Shown one piece after another: positions 1-12,531 of a DNA stretch of 64,000 nucleotides (position 1 is its first letter; each line of letters opens with the position of its first letter). Position numbers and translations under genes: made by a program. The notes under the pieces are model-generated. The model was given only the letters and a program-made list of their open reading frames with translations. It was not told where the DNA came from and did no database searches. Source of the stretch: Dipylidium caninum (lineage: Eukaryota; Platyhelminthes; Cestoda; Cyclophyllidea; Dipylidiidae). The stretch is taken from contig QEYB01001046.1 in assembly GCA_017562135.1 (NCBI GenBank), positions 1,302,001 through 1,366,000 on the forward strand. The letters are read 5' to 3'.

Positions 1-410
1 AAATGGACAAATGAGGAAGACGCGGTCAGGTGAATTAAATCGGAGCATCAAAATGGGTGGTGGAGAGGAGGTGTGAAAAGGTCCTTGTCGCACGTGTTCG
101 CGAGCCGGCCGGTCGAGGTTAGTGGGTGTCCGGCTGGCCGAAACAATGTCACCTTGTCACTTCCCACTTAAATATCGCTTGACCGGAGGACCGTCGCACA
201 AATAATCAACGCTGCGAGACAGCATATCGCGTATTTACCAAAGCACAGCCTAGTGACGCCAACTGGAGGCGGGCGAAAGTGGTAAAGGGAGGTTATGTCG
301 TGAGAAACCGCAAATCGGGGCATGAAAGGCGTGAAGGGAAGTGGATTCTCGGAGGAAGCACTTTTACTGCCCGATCAGATCATTAGTGTTCCACCCTGTA
401 AAGTACTCGG

Positions 411-438
411 AGAGGAGGAGGAGGAGGAGGCGGAGGAC
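411..438. repeat. (GAG)n trinucleotide repeat
   Basis: An imperfect run of GAG/GGA units, one of several purine-rich trinucleotide stretches in the first 12 kb. Confidence 0.8.
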
Positions 439-1194
439 AGCAAACCGAGTCGGTTGGCCCAGAGCCGAGGAGGCTCATCTGCCTCCCGGGTTGGCTGGAA
501 AGAGGACGAGTTAATTCAGTCGTGTACCGGCAAGCCATTATCAGTTTGATTTAACTCGCCGACCTCTAAACCCTCGACTCTCCAGTGCGGGTGCTGATAA
601 GAATTGCAAGAAGAATCACTTCTTGAAGGGCTGCGGGGCCGGGGCGGCCGCAAACCAACCGACCGCCTTCGTGTCCCGTAGCCGCCTGGCACTGCTCCGC
701 GCTGCCAGGGAATTCATTCCCCTCCGTGCAGGCGACTACCGCTCGGTCGAGGGTGGCGGGCGAGAGGCACGACTTCTTACTGGTTGTGGAGTTCGCCCCG
801 GCGACTTAACGGAAAAAAAATGCGGTTTAATGGAAGTCGGTGGCGAGTAACTGGCGATGCACCTTCTTCGCCCACCCGAAATCCAACCAGATGAACCCGG
901 CTCCTCGTGGAGGAGGAGGACGAGATGCGGCAGGGCAGATAAACAACTGCCTTCCGGTGCTGTCGAAATCTCTTCACTTTTTCATCCACTGCACTTGGTA
1001 CTTTCGACATACTGCATGAAGGCTTATTTGTTTAATTTACAATTTTGTCCACTTCCTGAATGCTTTATGCATTGGAAAAGAAGTCTATGCGAACGAAAAG
1101 GAAGTTGACGCTGTTAAGAACGCGCTCGAGCGTTGCAAAACTGGCTTCGGAGTGACCCGTCCGGGGCCAACGCCTGCCGTTGCCGGCCAGCCTG

Positions 1195-1371
1195 TCAGCC
1201 GACGGTGGCGGTGAGCACTGCCTCGCCGCAGAACACAACGTCTGCGGCCACGGCGTGCTGAGTGAGGCGTCGGGAGCGTCCGCTCTCGGACAACATAAAC
1301 GTGCAGCCGGTGACCGAGACGCTGAGTGTTGTCTCAGCGGAGAACCAGACGATCCCGCCTTCGTGCGTGCA
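1195..1371 (-). CDS. Possible C-terminal exon of the CA-related gene (weak)
   Basis: On the minus strand an open segment follows an acceptor-like TCTCGCCCAG and runs to a TGA at 1197-1195. It starts PCTHEGGIVWFSAETTLSVS. That loosely recalls the conserved PPC-x-E-x(3)-W-x(6)-[IL]-[ST] stretch of carbonic anhydrases, but with two extra residues between Cys and Trp. What follows (CTFMLSESG) does not resemble the family. The intervening exon (with Y-x-G-S-x-T-x-P) was not found in the 16.7 kb between. The same DNA is also open in the antisense direction, as often happens in GC-rich sequence. Treat as a candidate only. Confidence 0.15.
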   Translation of the reverse strand, partial: CTHEGGIVWFSAETTLSVSVTGCTFMLSESGRSRRLTQHAVAADVVFCGEAVLTATVG

Positions 1372-4081
1372 GGGCTGGGCGAGATGTTCGTGTCGAGGCG
1401 CACGATGGTGGCGGAAACACCCAGCCAGCCAGGATTAAGTGGCGACAACTCTTCCCAAACTCGCGTTACAGCTCTTCTTCGACCCACCAGCGGAATGCCA
1501 GTGAGCCTGTTAACGCGAGACAGGTTGAGGCTTAACTACCCATGAAAAATGACTTTGATTAGACGTTAGAAATCAGAGGGGAAAGAAATACCCCGTCAGG
1601 CGTCGGCAGGAGGTGAATAATTGGCGTGGCCAATTAAATTCCTCTGCAGTGAAAGCAGTCACTCGCATCCTCCTCCTCCTCCACCTTTTCGTGGTCATTT
1701 TTCGCCAGGTAGGAATCGGTAGGCAAAAGCACGTGAGTCAGGACACCCACCAACTCATCTGAAGGCGGGCAACCGAGCGACGCGTCGGCGGATGGGCGTC
1801 TGTCGCGGACGGCGAGCCGAAAGAGTCGGTCTGCAGGCGCGGGGACGAGTGGACGGCCGCTCGTGACACATGAGCCCACCGAGAGGCTATTCAAAGTACA
1901 CGGGAAAATTAATACTGGCATCGCCTCTCGCGGTTAAGACGCCGTCGAGATGTGAGAGGGACTGGAAGGGCTTTGACAAATTGATACCCTTTGACGCCAA
2001 ACCATGGGAAATATGAGGACCAAAGGGGGAGATTTGGCCCTCTGGGACGACCAGAAGGTGGAGAACACGATCGGTGTCTCCACTCAGGGCATAGAAGGGG
2101 CGCAGCGCGGCAAACGGTCAGGTCCCGTTTGGAATCCTCCTGCTCTTCGGAGGGAAGACCACCTTGCTCGGAGGGCGGATGGCGGCCTGAATCAAGCGGT
2201 AACTTTCTAGACGGCAACCTCAGTTAAGGAGTAAAACCCCAAACTGCAGCGTTACATCTCCCGAAGTGGGCGGGTATTTGCAAAACACCCTGAAAGCTGT
2301 TTCTCCGGCCCTTCATTCTACCCTTTTGCATGGATTCCCGTCGACTACCTCGTTTCCCTCCGATAAGAGTGGAAATAAGCTCAGGCGGGTTTAGTCCTAC
2401 CGCAGGCGCGCCACCACAGTTTGGTCCTTTGTCTCCCACTTTCTGCGGCGTCGACGGCTTCCTGTGTCCACTCAGCCAAGCAGATAACTCGGGTGGGGCG
2501 GCAAGTGGTCTCTCGGCCAGAAAAAGATTAATTAGACAGCCATTTCCGACGATTGTAGCGCAATAAAGTGTCTCCTGGTCGCGACCTATTGCATTGCAGG
2601 CGTCTGCCCAAGTGCCCCGTCCTCGAAGGACAGCACTGTCGGCCCACAGAACCTCCGTGCTGCGGGAATCAGGCGCGAGTCTGGCCGAGGGTTCCTGGTG
2701 AGGCAAGGGCGTGGGTCTACTTGATTATTTGGCTAAAAACCCCGTATTTGGGCTGTTCAGCGGAACTGCACATCAAAACGACAAAAAATGTGGCCTGGGA
2801 GATCGCGTGCCTCGCATTTGCCCCAGCCGTCGCGGGGGCATCGTCGGGAAGGGCGAGGGTGGCCGCCGACCCCAGCCGTCGAATGAGTTTCCCTCGAGGC
2901 TCTTAACAGTTGCGCATACGTGTTAGCCAACCTTCCTTTTTTCTCATCTACGTAAGGTTGCAAAAATGGCGTTTGCACCGTAGCGGACACGGACCGTGTA
3001 GGCTTCAGGCGATTGCGAAAGCCAAACAACAATGTTGTTCGCTTTTACGGCAGTTAACTAAAGTCTCGCCGGTGTAGGGAAGGGGATCGGAGGCTTTGGT
3101 GAAACAAAATTAGCGGAACACGTATGTTCGAGCAACATGAATGCGGGTGAGGATTGTGGACAGCGCCACTCGTCGTGTACAAAGGCGGAGGTCTGCCTCC
3201 ACACCGACAGCACGGAGCCTCGTCGACGGACCAGTCGTGCTGCCTCTCCCGTTCTGGTGTGGCGACGTGATCTGCGCGGCCAGGAGATGGCACAGCGGAC
3301 ATGGAGCCCCAACTTGTCCGTGAGCTCGGCACGACGAAAGTGAGTCGTCGCAGACGAGACAGTTTCAACTCGACTGTAGAATGGTTTTGCCTCACAGAGG
3401 GAAGAAGATGCGGCGAGAGTCCGCAACTCCACTTCCATGAATGAGTAAAATGAGCCATTTTATGTTCTTTGCTCCATCCGTATCAATTTAAACGCCCCAT
3501 TGTTGCGAGGGACAACGGTTCGGGTTAAAACGCGCCCGTTCCGGTTGCAGACGTCGAAGGATATTTAGTAAGTGAGTTGAGTCGGCTGGTTTGTCTGCCA
3601 CCGCCGGCCGTCGAGTCTTTTTGACGTGTGAACGCAATTCTGGGCGGCCTTGAGAAGACACGTCCACGCGTGTGGCGGAGCATCCCTCCAAGGAAATAGT
3701 CGGGAGAATGAAAGAAACATAAATCTGCGGAATAGTAAACTGGTGAACTGCCCAACAGGCTCCTTCCTCACCTGGCTCGGGCAACCAAGGGGCGCGCGGG
3801 TGGTGGGTGGTCTGGCGGGGCTTAACCGCATTTCGGTGCTCATAATGAGGTTGGCGGTTTCGACTATTAAAGACTCACCGGCTCTTGGGCCATAGGCAAG
3901 GCTTTTGTGGTGCGACTGTCTTTCTTCCGCCGAACAATAAAACCACTGACGAGAAAACTCGTGCGGCCGAGCTAATGGGCGGAACAGGCTTCCGTGTTCG
4001 GTGGTGGAGGACTTGGCAACCGCGACGAGTGTCCCACTCGGCAAGTGTGACAGCCGCACGCCGATTCCCCACTTGTCTGCT

Positions 4082-4100
4082 TGTGTGTGTGTGTGTGTGT
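4082..4100. repeat. (GT)n microsatellite
   Basis: About nine and a half uninterrupted GT units. Confidence 0.9.
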
Positions 4101-4600
4101 CCGAATGCTCTCGCAATCGGTCCCACCGGGAGTATTCGGCCACGTCTGAGGTAGAAAGGAAAATTCAACTGAAGCGATGGAGGTAAGACGCAGTGAATTC
4201 GACCGAAGGAGAGAAAAATGCTCTCGATTTACCGTAAAACTTTTTGTGTTGCAGATTCCCCGAGGTGGCTCGCGATTTTCAAGCTGTTACATGCAGAGGG
4301 TGGGGGTTTCTCGAAGTCGGCGAGTTGGAGAGGGGAAGATGGGGCCTTCTGGCCTCCAACCGTTCAAATGACACCTCGTCATTCTCCCAGCTAGTCGTGC
4401 GACCAGGAGCGGCACTGGAGGTCGGTGACCGTCTCCCCTTCTCAACGTCGCAATGCGAAGACGGGGAGGCCACCGGCCCCGGCAGTCGGCACGACCCTCG
4501 GCCATGCCTCAACTAGCTAACCACCGTCTCCACCGGGTCAGACTGAAGGTGAGAGGTACATCTCCGCTGATTCGAAGCGGTTATCCCACTGAAGACGGGA

Positions 4601-4622
4601 TTTTTTTTGGGGGGGGGGGGGG
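4601..4622. repeat. T8-G14 homopolymer tract
   Basis: Eight T are followed by fourteen G. This is the longest G run in the window and a likely place for length errors in sequencing. Confidence 0.9.
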
Positions 4623-5901
4623 AAGGCGTTGTCACTCCTGTCACCGATGCTCTCAGCGGCCTCAGGACACCTTGGCATCCAAGATGATTTCCTGCGAAGA
4701 GAGAGTTTACACGGAGCCCCAATCGCCACGATTTCCAGCCGACTTATTTTGTTCCGTTCAGGTCAGCCCGAGAAAGCTTTTCGGCATTTCGAGCTAATTT
4801 TTGCAGATGAAAGAGGTGTGCGGGAAGTGTTTGTGTGAATAAGGTGAAAGGAATGCAAAGTTCTCCCGCTACGAGGTGATTAAAGCCTGGGGAGAAAAAA
4901 ACAACTTTTCCCCTCAACATAATTGAGTGAATATGCCAGAGTTGCGGTAGGACGGGGAGGAAAGGAAATGAAGAGGGACTCATAAGACACGCTCAGGAAG
5001 TGTCACACCGACTTGTGCGGCCGCAGGGAGGAGGGTGTGCCGGGGGCGGTTGTTTTTGGCGGCCGCTCCTGCTCTCCTCACTTCCTCCTCGCCCATCGAG
5101 GCCACAGCCCATTAGGCGCGCGGAAAAATCGTAAGTGTTGGGTCCACTTGGGCTTGGAAAACGACACGCAACCACGTTGTCTTTGGCGGTTCATGGACGG
5201 AAACGCCTTGAGGAGTGGAGATGAGGGACAAAATTCAGGTGCATCAGATTCACACTTCCACTACGGCAGTTCTCAACGGCGTCCGGACTTGTCCCCATTC
5301 CAGTTTGGTGTCGCCCGAGAAATGTCAAGGCGAATTGAAGAGTTGTTGACGCGGATGACAGTGAGGAAATGCCACACTGCGGGATGGTATTCGGGCAAGA
5401 GAGGCTTAATAAGGCGGCGTAAGACCGTTTCCCTGGACGATGTGCCATGTTCGGTGAGTGAACCGTTGCAGGTGCTCTGGGAGATGAGGAAAGGAGGCTC
5501 TCGGTCCCCTCCGACAGTCTGGAAATTGTACTCATCGCAGTTCGAAAGGTCAAACCGACGGTCGAAATTAGGTAAACCGGTTGAAGTGGAGTCAATTCAG
5601 TGTAAAATGCGAAAAAATCGTTTTCCGCTCTTTTCCAAACCCTCTTTTCCCATAAGACCAACATCGAAACCTGCGATTGGTTGACGAGTCACAATGACCA
5701 GGACTCCACTTGACAGGCGCGACAATTTTTCGATTTGATCGCGTCCACTGACGTGCCATACAAATTGCAAGTTAACGGTCAAAATAAGAAGGTGATTGGG
5801 GAGATAAATGGCCCAGTGTGTGGATAGACCGCATGCCAACTGGGTCGAGGGTGCGGACTCGGCGAGAGTTGAAAGGAAAAGAGTGAAGGCCTCTTCACCA
5901 T

Positions 5902-5923
5902 CGACAACGACGACGACGACGAC
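5902..5923. repeat. (CGA)n trinucleotide repeat
   Basis: CGACAACGACGACGACGACG-type run of about seven units with one variant. Confidence 0.85.
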
Positions 5924-7588
5924 CGCCATCACTTAAAGAAACGTCTTCGAGCTCGAAGGTTGCGCCGTCGCAATTCTTTTCTTTTCTCTTGAGAAATGCA
6001 AAGCCGCAAAGCACAAACCACGAAGTTAAAAAGTCGACAAAGGGAAATGGTGAATTCTCTCAGACGAAATGTCAGGTAAGCGAGGCAAAAGGGGAATTTC
6101 TTGGTGGAAAACTCCCAAACAAATTTGTGGCGACATTTTGCTGATTGCCCTCAAGGGGGTAAAAGCACAGCTTTTCGCGATTGCAACAGCAGCGTTGTCG
6201 GAAGTGTTGGTGTCTGAGGGAATCGCGAAGGCGCGAAGGAGGTGGTAAGGCATTCCGGCGGATGCATTTCTGTGTGGAGAAGGGGAAAGGCCACTCGGAA
6301 GGGCAGGGGACGGAAGTGGTGCGATGGACGAGAGGGAAGAGGAGGCGGAGACAAGGAAGTCCTTCAATGCGTGGCACTCGAGCTCTCGTCCGTGCCGACG
6401 GTTTCCGCGCCTGCCACATCATCGACGGCTGCCGAGGGGACGCGATTAGGCGAGGACGAGGAGAAGAGCGATTTTGTTTTGGCATTTCATGTCTGAGTAT
6501 GATGGACAACCAGCTGGGGAACTGTCACCCCCATGATTTACTGACTTATTAAGGGGATGAAATATTTGGGGATTTTAGACAGGCAACTTGTCATTTTCGA
6601 CATATTTTTCAGGCTCTTCTGACTAGTTAACGCGGAGCTCCATCGCCCTCCGTTCTGTGTCTTTTGCGCTCATATACAGCGCCTCCCGGCCGCTGAATGC
6701 GCGCAGTCGGCGGAGGAGAGCGCCGTATTGAGGCTTTGGCGCATGAAAATCGCTCGAGGAGGGTGCACTTCGTGTTGATATCTCGGAATCGCACTGCGGT
6801 CGGCCGTGGAAACGCCTCGGGGAAGCAATTTTTTCGCCAGGACGAGGCGGTCTTGCTGCCACCACTTAAGCGTCCTTGATAGCCGCAGAAGACAATTGGA
6901 AGTGCGCATGCGTTCAAGGGTGTTGAGAGTAAACCTTCCGTCGCGCAACCCGGGAAATGCGACCCGCGGTGCCGTGATTACTTTTCCAAAACTCTGTCAC
7001 AGATTGACATAACAGCGGAACGCGGGCACAACAGACATTTGCCACTTTCGCCACCCCATCGCCCTCATCGGCGTTGCCGACGTCTGCCCTCGCGGCAACG
7101 ACACTCTCAAAATGAGACAACCTTTCGCGAAAGCTCTCTTCTTACTGATGCGCTTTTAATCCACTTCCTCCCTTCGCGCTGGTATGGGGCGAATGTTTCA
7201 AGGCTGGAGTTCAACAAACACGGCGCGTGACTGAGTGCTACCGCAGTTCTGCCCGAATAGGCGCCAGGAAAGGAGGAAGGAGAACTCGCACAGGTCGCGG
7301 CCACTGTGGCACGCAAACCGCCCCACCCGTGTGTTGCCGGCAAAAGCGTGTGAAGCGGTCTGAGAGGCGAACATCGGCGAAATCATGCAGTTGCGCTAAT
7401 CATGGTGTTTATCCGTTTATTAGCTCGGGATTATAAGGTATTACGGGAACATGCGCCACTGCCTCCACCTTAGTCTGGGCGGGACGGCGACCACCGCAAG
7501 CGGGGTGTTGCTTTGCCGTCAAGTCGTGCCTCAACGTCCCCGCCAGCAGCCGCCGACTGGGCCGACGGTCCCCGTATTAGAGGGGATG

Positions 7589-7622
7589 TTGTCAACTGGG
7601 GAAGTTTGTCAACTGGGGAAGT
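7589..7622. repeat. Exact 17-bp tandem duplication
   Basis: TTGTCAACTGGGGAAGT occurs twice in direct succession (7589-7605 and 7606-7622) without mismatch, so it is probably recent. Confidence 0.9.
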
Positions 7623-10365
7623 GGCGATGAGCATCATAGTGGGTGCCTGTGCATGCTCCGCAACGTGATCTACCTCTCTCCCGCCGGCGAAGTCCACAAA
7701 ATCGCCCGCGTGTGGGGACACGGTAAGTTCAGTCGAGGAGACGAGTTAACTTGCTGGTGGGCGTCGCCCACTCACGCTTCCTCGCGGCCCCGAGATGGCA
7801 GGGTTTCGTTTGGACCGAGACAGCTGCGCGGATCTCACTGGCCCATCCCGTGAACAGGTAGGGACGTATGCCTACGAAGGCAAAAACCCCGCTGCCCTCA
7901 CCTTAAGCCGTAAACGTTGCCTGGCAGACTGAGGGAAGCGCTAGCCCGCCAGGCGATGAAGGTGGCACTGTTTTGCCTCGAGAAGTGGGGAAGATTGCAA
8001 AACCGGGGAAAAACGCGTCGAGAGAGGAGGACAATCGCCTCCCTCCTCCACAGAGTGTCCATTTCCCGAGGAGCGCAGCCCGCGGACTCGCCCTCCATCC
8101 CCGCCCAAATCTGAGTGCCTCGCAATAAATCCTCTTCGGCACTCGCCCCTGACGCCCTGGTAACCAGCTCCGAGGAGGTGGGTGGCCATTTGTAGACTGC
8201 TCTTCTGGCGACACACTCGGCACGACAGTCGACAGCGGCCGACTCAGGGGCGTATGGATGCCAACTAATGGGACACAAAAGTTTCCCCGAGTTATGTCTC
8301 CTGTTACAAGGCCCGGCAATCATTTTTAATGTCCGGAAGTGCGTCCCTGCACTGACTGTAATATCCCCACGGGAGAATGTCAGGAGTCATGCCTGCCTGC
8401 CTGCGTCCGCCTCGCCTCTCCACTGGCACGCTGAGTCGTCACGGCGGACATTCTCGATGCTGGTGACATCGTCTGCCTGTTCGGACGGAAAAGTTCTCCA
8501 CCCATCTGAGGGCGCCGCATGAACTTCGTAGCGGCGGACGAATGTCCGTCTCCGCTGGCGTCTGGTCGAGTGGACGGTGGAATGACTTGACCTTTAGCTG
8601 TGCCCTAAAAAGTGCAGTTCGTTAGTGGAGTGGGAGACTGGAGATATGCGTGGTAATGGGCAGGAGGGCGTAGTTTTTGCATTCCTTCAATGACATTAGT
8701 GCAGTTTACGCCTAAATGGTGGCTATACGGATTGTTAAAATGGACGGAGGTGGATAGGAGTGTAGGAAACCTAAAATGCCATGTCACTAGTGCAAGCAGA
8801 GAGACTGTGTCCTCGTGTCGCCCGCCTCCCGCCGCCCCGCAGTCGCCCCCGGAAGTATGCAAAGCATCATTCTTCTTTCACGTGTAACGCAACTTCTTTC
8901 CTCTCGCACAACCGGGCGAGCAGGCCTGGCCGGGGATGGCAGAATATCGCAGAAAACGACGCTGCGCGAAAGAGCTGCGCCCCGTGGCGGTTGCCTGGGA
9001 AAAAGTTGAAGTGAAGTTCCCCTGAGTTGCTACGCTCAGATGTAACGATTCCGCGACGCGAAAGTCGGCGAGGAGGGCGGTTGGAGAGACAAAGAGGTGG
9101 ACCAACCCCTGCGTTGCCATTTATTTTAAACGCTATTTTGACAGTCTGAGGCCATTTGTTGAATTCACCTCACCTTCCGTCCTTTATGCCTTCACGCACG
9201 AGCCCACAGGCGGAGTAGTCGCTCGCCCCGCCAGCCCCACGAAGACCACGTTTCAGACTTGCCATTGTTCTGCCCGCCATCCTCGGCGACGAAATGACTA
9301 CATAGGTGGACAATTTTACGATGCCGGTCCTGCAGCGGACCGCTCCGAGGGCGGGGCGGGGAGACGTGGCTGCGGTGCAACCTCTTCTCCCGCCCCGACT
9401 CGTGCTGAGACGAGGGCGGCCTGCAAATTCAAGTGTTCTGCTGGGGAAAGTGGGTGAAGGAAGTCAGCGCGTGCGAGTCTTGCTAGGAAAAAACGCACCG
9501 ATTAGTGGGAAGTGAGAAGGGTATTTCGGGCAAAAATGAAATTGAGAGCCGAAGAAAGGGGCAAAATAAAATCGTTCCTTTGACAAATAAAACGGCCGCA
9601 TTATTCATCATTCACCATCCAGTCGGTGCAGACATTCGCGTCGAAATGCGACACTCTGAGGCGGGAGGGGAAAGCGTGAGAAAAGCTTTTGTTTCTAATT
9701 TCTAGCACCACACAAAGTTGGCACACCATCTGGGGGCGGATTTGCGCTAAATCGTCGACAAACATAAGCGGAAAACTAGAGAAGTGGAAGTGACGCTGCA
9801 AAGGGATGGAGTCTGTGTTTTGGCGGGAAGAGACGCAAAAGCGAAGACAACAAGAACTCGGAGGAGAGGGCAGCAACTCCCTCGAGAGACCGGTCTGAAC
9901 ACTTCCGGCGGATTGTTGTGAAGACACAACCGCCGGTGACATGAACCATGCAACTGCCGGGCCTGGTGGAAGTAGATAATCGGTGAGGACGACAACGTGG
10001 AGGCAGGAGGCCGTGGGTGTCGGGTCGTCTCGAAACAAACTGACCTTGTCAACTTGGCAGCAAAATCGGCGTTTATTTTGGGGAAAAATTAGCCTAAATG
10101 AAGGAGAACATAAAAAGACGAGCGCTCGCATGAATCGACAGATCTCTTACCGGGGACTTCTACACTCTGCCTCAAGGAAATGCTTCGCCCGACATTCTTA
10201 GACTTAGGAGATGCTCGGTGAGGAGGTTGGTACCATCATAAACGATTCTCTTTGGTAATCCGAGTAAATAGAGGAATTCCACTGAGAGTGAGCATGCCGC
10301 TTTCTCCTTGATATATCGCCTGTCAAGATACCTTTCGGGTATGAATTTTGGATTTGCTGTACGCT

Positions 10366-10399
10366 GGCAGGCAGGCAGTCAGGCAGGAGGAGGAGGAGG
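10366..10399. repeat. (GGCA)n followed by (AGG)n
   Basis: A tetranucleotide run with one interruption leads directly into a GGA/AGG trinucleotide run. Confidence 0.8.
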
Positions 10400-12508
10400 T
10401 GAGGGCGGCAGAGTAACCAGACGTTTGCTTTAATCTTAAAGGTCAGAACTCCAACTTATGCACGGCATTAAGAGGCCATGACTTCGCACCAGTCCGACGC
10501 CTACGGCCTCTCGGGCGAGTGCGAGCGACTGGCGCTTTCTTCATCCCAAGGATCGTCGCCTGACCGACTTGTTCACCGCGTCTGTCAGTGTCGACGATGA
10601 GGTCTGCTGGCGAAAAGGTGGTGCGTCCACATGAAGGCGGACACGGGAGTGCGTGAAGCCCTGAGACGCTGCAAGCCGGGGCAACCGTGTCGCCCCGGCG
10701 GCATCTGTTGGCTGCCACTTGGGCCACCAGACCGGACAGGGCGATCAAACCGATCTTAGTGTGCTGAAACGCAACTTTTTGCTGTCAACGCAGATGTCGG
10801 CGATAGTCGGCAATAAGGAGGCCCTGTCGCAAACTCGTCAGCCGACTGCGCTCCTGTCTACTTGCTCCCCCGTTTAATCGCCTCCCGTCAGTTGCCCGAC
10901 CGTAGCGATTAGAGGGAAAGGAGGGCCAGTTTTTCGCTGTTTAAATAATGTGAAGCTGATTAATCACTCAGGTCGGCGAGGCGACAAGCAGTTTGGAGTG
11001 CATCAATTTGAGTTGGAGCGCACCCAAGTCGTCCGCCCGTCGACAAATTCCCTCCCCCTCACCATGCTCGGCCTTTTATAACCCCCCGAAATGCCCCACA
11101 AAAAACGGAAAAAGGCGGTAATTTGAGGGAACATTCGTCTCTTTCGCCATACGCCCCACCTACACAAAGTGTACAGGCACTTTCACAATTGTCTCCCACT
11201 GGCGCAGTGAAATGAACTGACAAATCGCCCTTGGCGGCCCACAACAAACTGGGAGGCGGTTCATGCACTTGGGCTATGCAGTGAATAAGAAGAATCGTCA
11301 CTGCCACGCCGGAGGGCAGTTAATAAGTAGGCATCCTGGCCAAATGCCAAAGTGGTGGGCTCTTGACTGCAGTGCGAGTCACCTTTCTTCGGCACTTTAC
11401 TGACTTTGAGGATGACTTGGCTGTGTTCTTTCCCGTTCCTCCAGCGCCCCCAGGTCTCTAAGACGGAGGCGCAAGAGAGGCCGCCAACACCAAGCCGACC
11501 TAAAAGCTGTTCCGGGGTCTTTCAGTCTAATGTCACTTCGATGCTCTCATCTTAACTGGGAAGGTGGGTTTGAGTATTACCTCTGCCACGATGTCACCCC
11601 AACCGTGCCCACCTTGTAGTGGTGTTCCTGCCAAACATTCACTTCAACTCGGCCGGCCGACCGGGCGTCTTAGCTTACACTGCTGGTTAGTCTGGGACCA
11701 CTCGGAAAGGGGAAATGTCTTTAAGGAGAAAAAGGAGACAGGCTGGCGGTAGCTCCGCTCGAAAGTCCTTCTCCCCATCTTTTTTGGACGGGTTCTTTCA
11801 AGGTAGAATAATTATATAGTCGGAAAATAAAAGCCATGGCGCCTGAGGTAGACGCTGTGAAAGGAACTGGTTGACTGCGTCAGGACATCTGAGCCCTGAA
11901 AGGGACTGATTCAGGCTGTGAGAGCCTTTAAATGTAAACTTCTGGTGCGGTGATTTAGCAGCATTCGTGAAATACCCTCGACAAGGCAACTTACGTGACT
12001 AGCAAGAAAATCTTAAGGTGTCAGTTCGTACAATTTGGTCTTGTTATCACTCGTTAGGCGGTGCCAACTGAGGTATACTTAGTGTTGTGCAGTTTTCTGC
12101 GATTCCGCCAACCGAGGGTTGTGGGCCGAGCCGACAGGAAGCCTGTGGAAGGCGAGAAACAATGGCGTTATGAACACAGGCCAAATCCGCTGGGGGCGGG
12201 ACGCCTCCTCCTCCCTCCCGCTCGGCCGCCCGCCCGCCCCTCCGCAGCCGGTGGGGCATTCGCAGGCGGGCGGTTCTGTCGGACACCTCGTCGCCGCAAC
12301 GGACAGCAGCGGGGAAGAGCGAGTCAGAATGCTGTGTGGACAGTATACGTAGTCATATACACGAAAACATACAAAACTGGCATACAATACAGCGCATAAA
12401 AAAGGGGCGATTGAAATGTACAGCGGGATGGGGCGGAGCGGGTGGTTGGTGGGGTGAGGGAATTGGTTAGAACTGAAAAACCCGGAAGGAGAGGGGCAGA
12501 GGGGTGGG

Positions 12509-12531
12509 AGTGGCAGTGGCAGTGGCAGTGG
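12509..12531. repeat. (AGTGGC)n hexanucleotide repeat
   Basis: Nearly four perfect units in tandem. Confidence 0.85.

Noticed and set aside
5013..5684. 223-codon + strand open frame
   Set aside because: Starts with TTG, product is Arg/Ser-rich with no domain, overlaps a 157-codon minus frame; expected in GC-rich DNA.
7898..8323. Overlapping long minus-strand frames in all three phases
   Set aside because: All frames open at once indicates low stop density rather than coding; none has a family match.
9601..10131. 176-codon minus-strand open frame
   Set aside because: Composition rich in Ser, Phe, Pro and Leu follows from a pyrimidine-rich sense strand; looks like intron sequence of the minus-strand unit.
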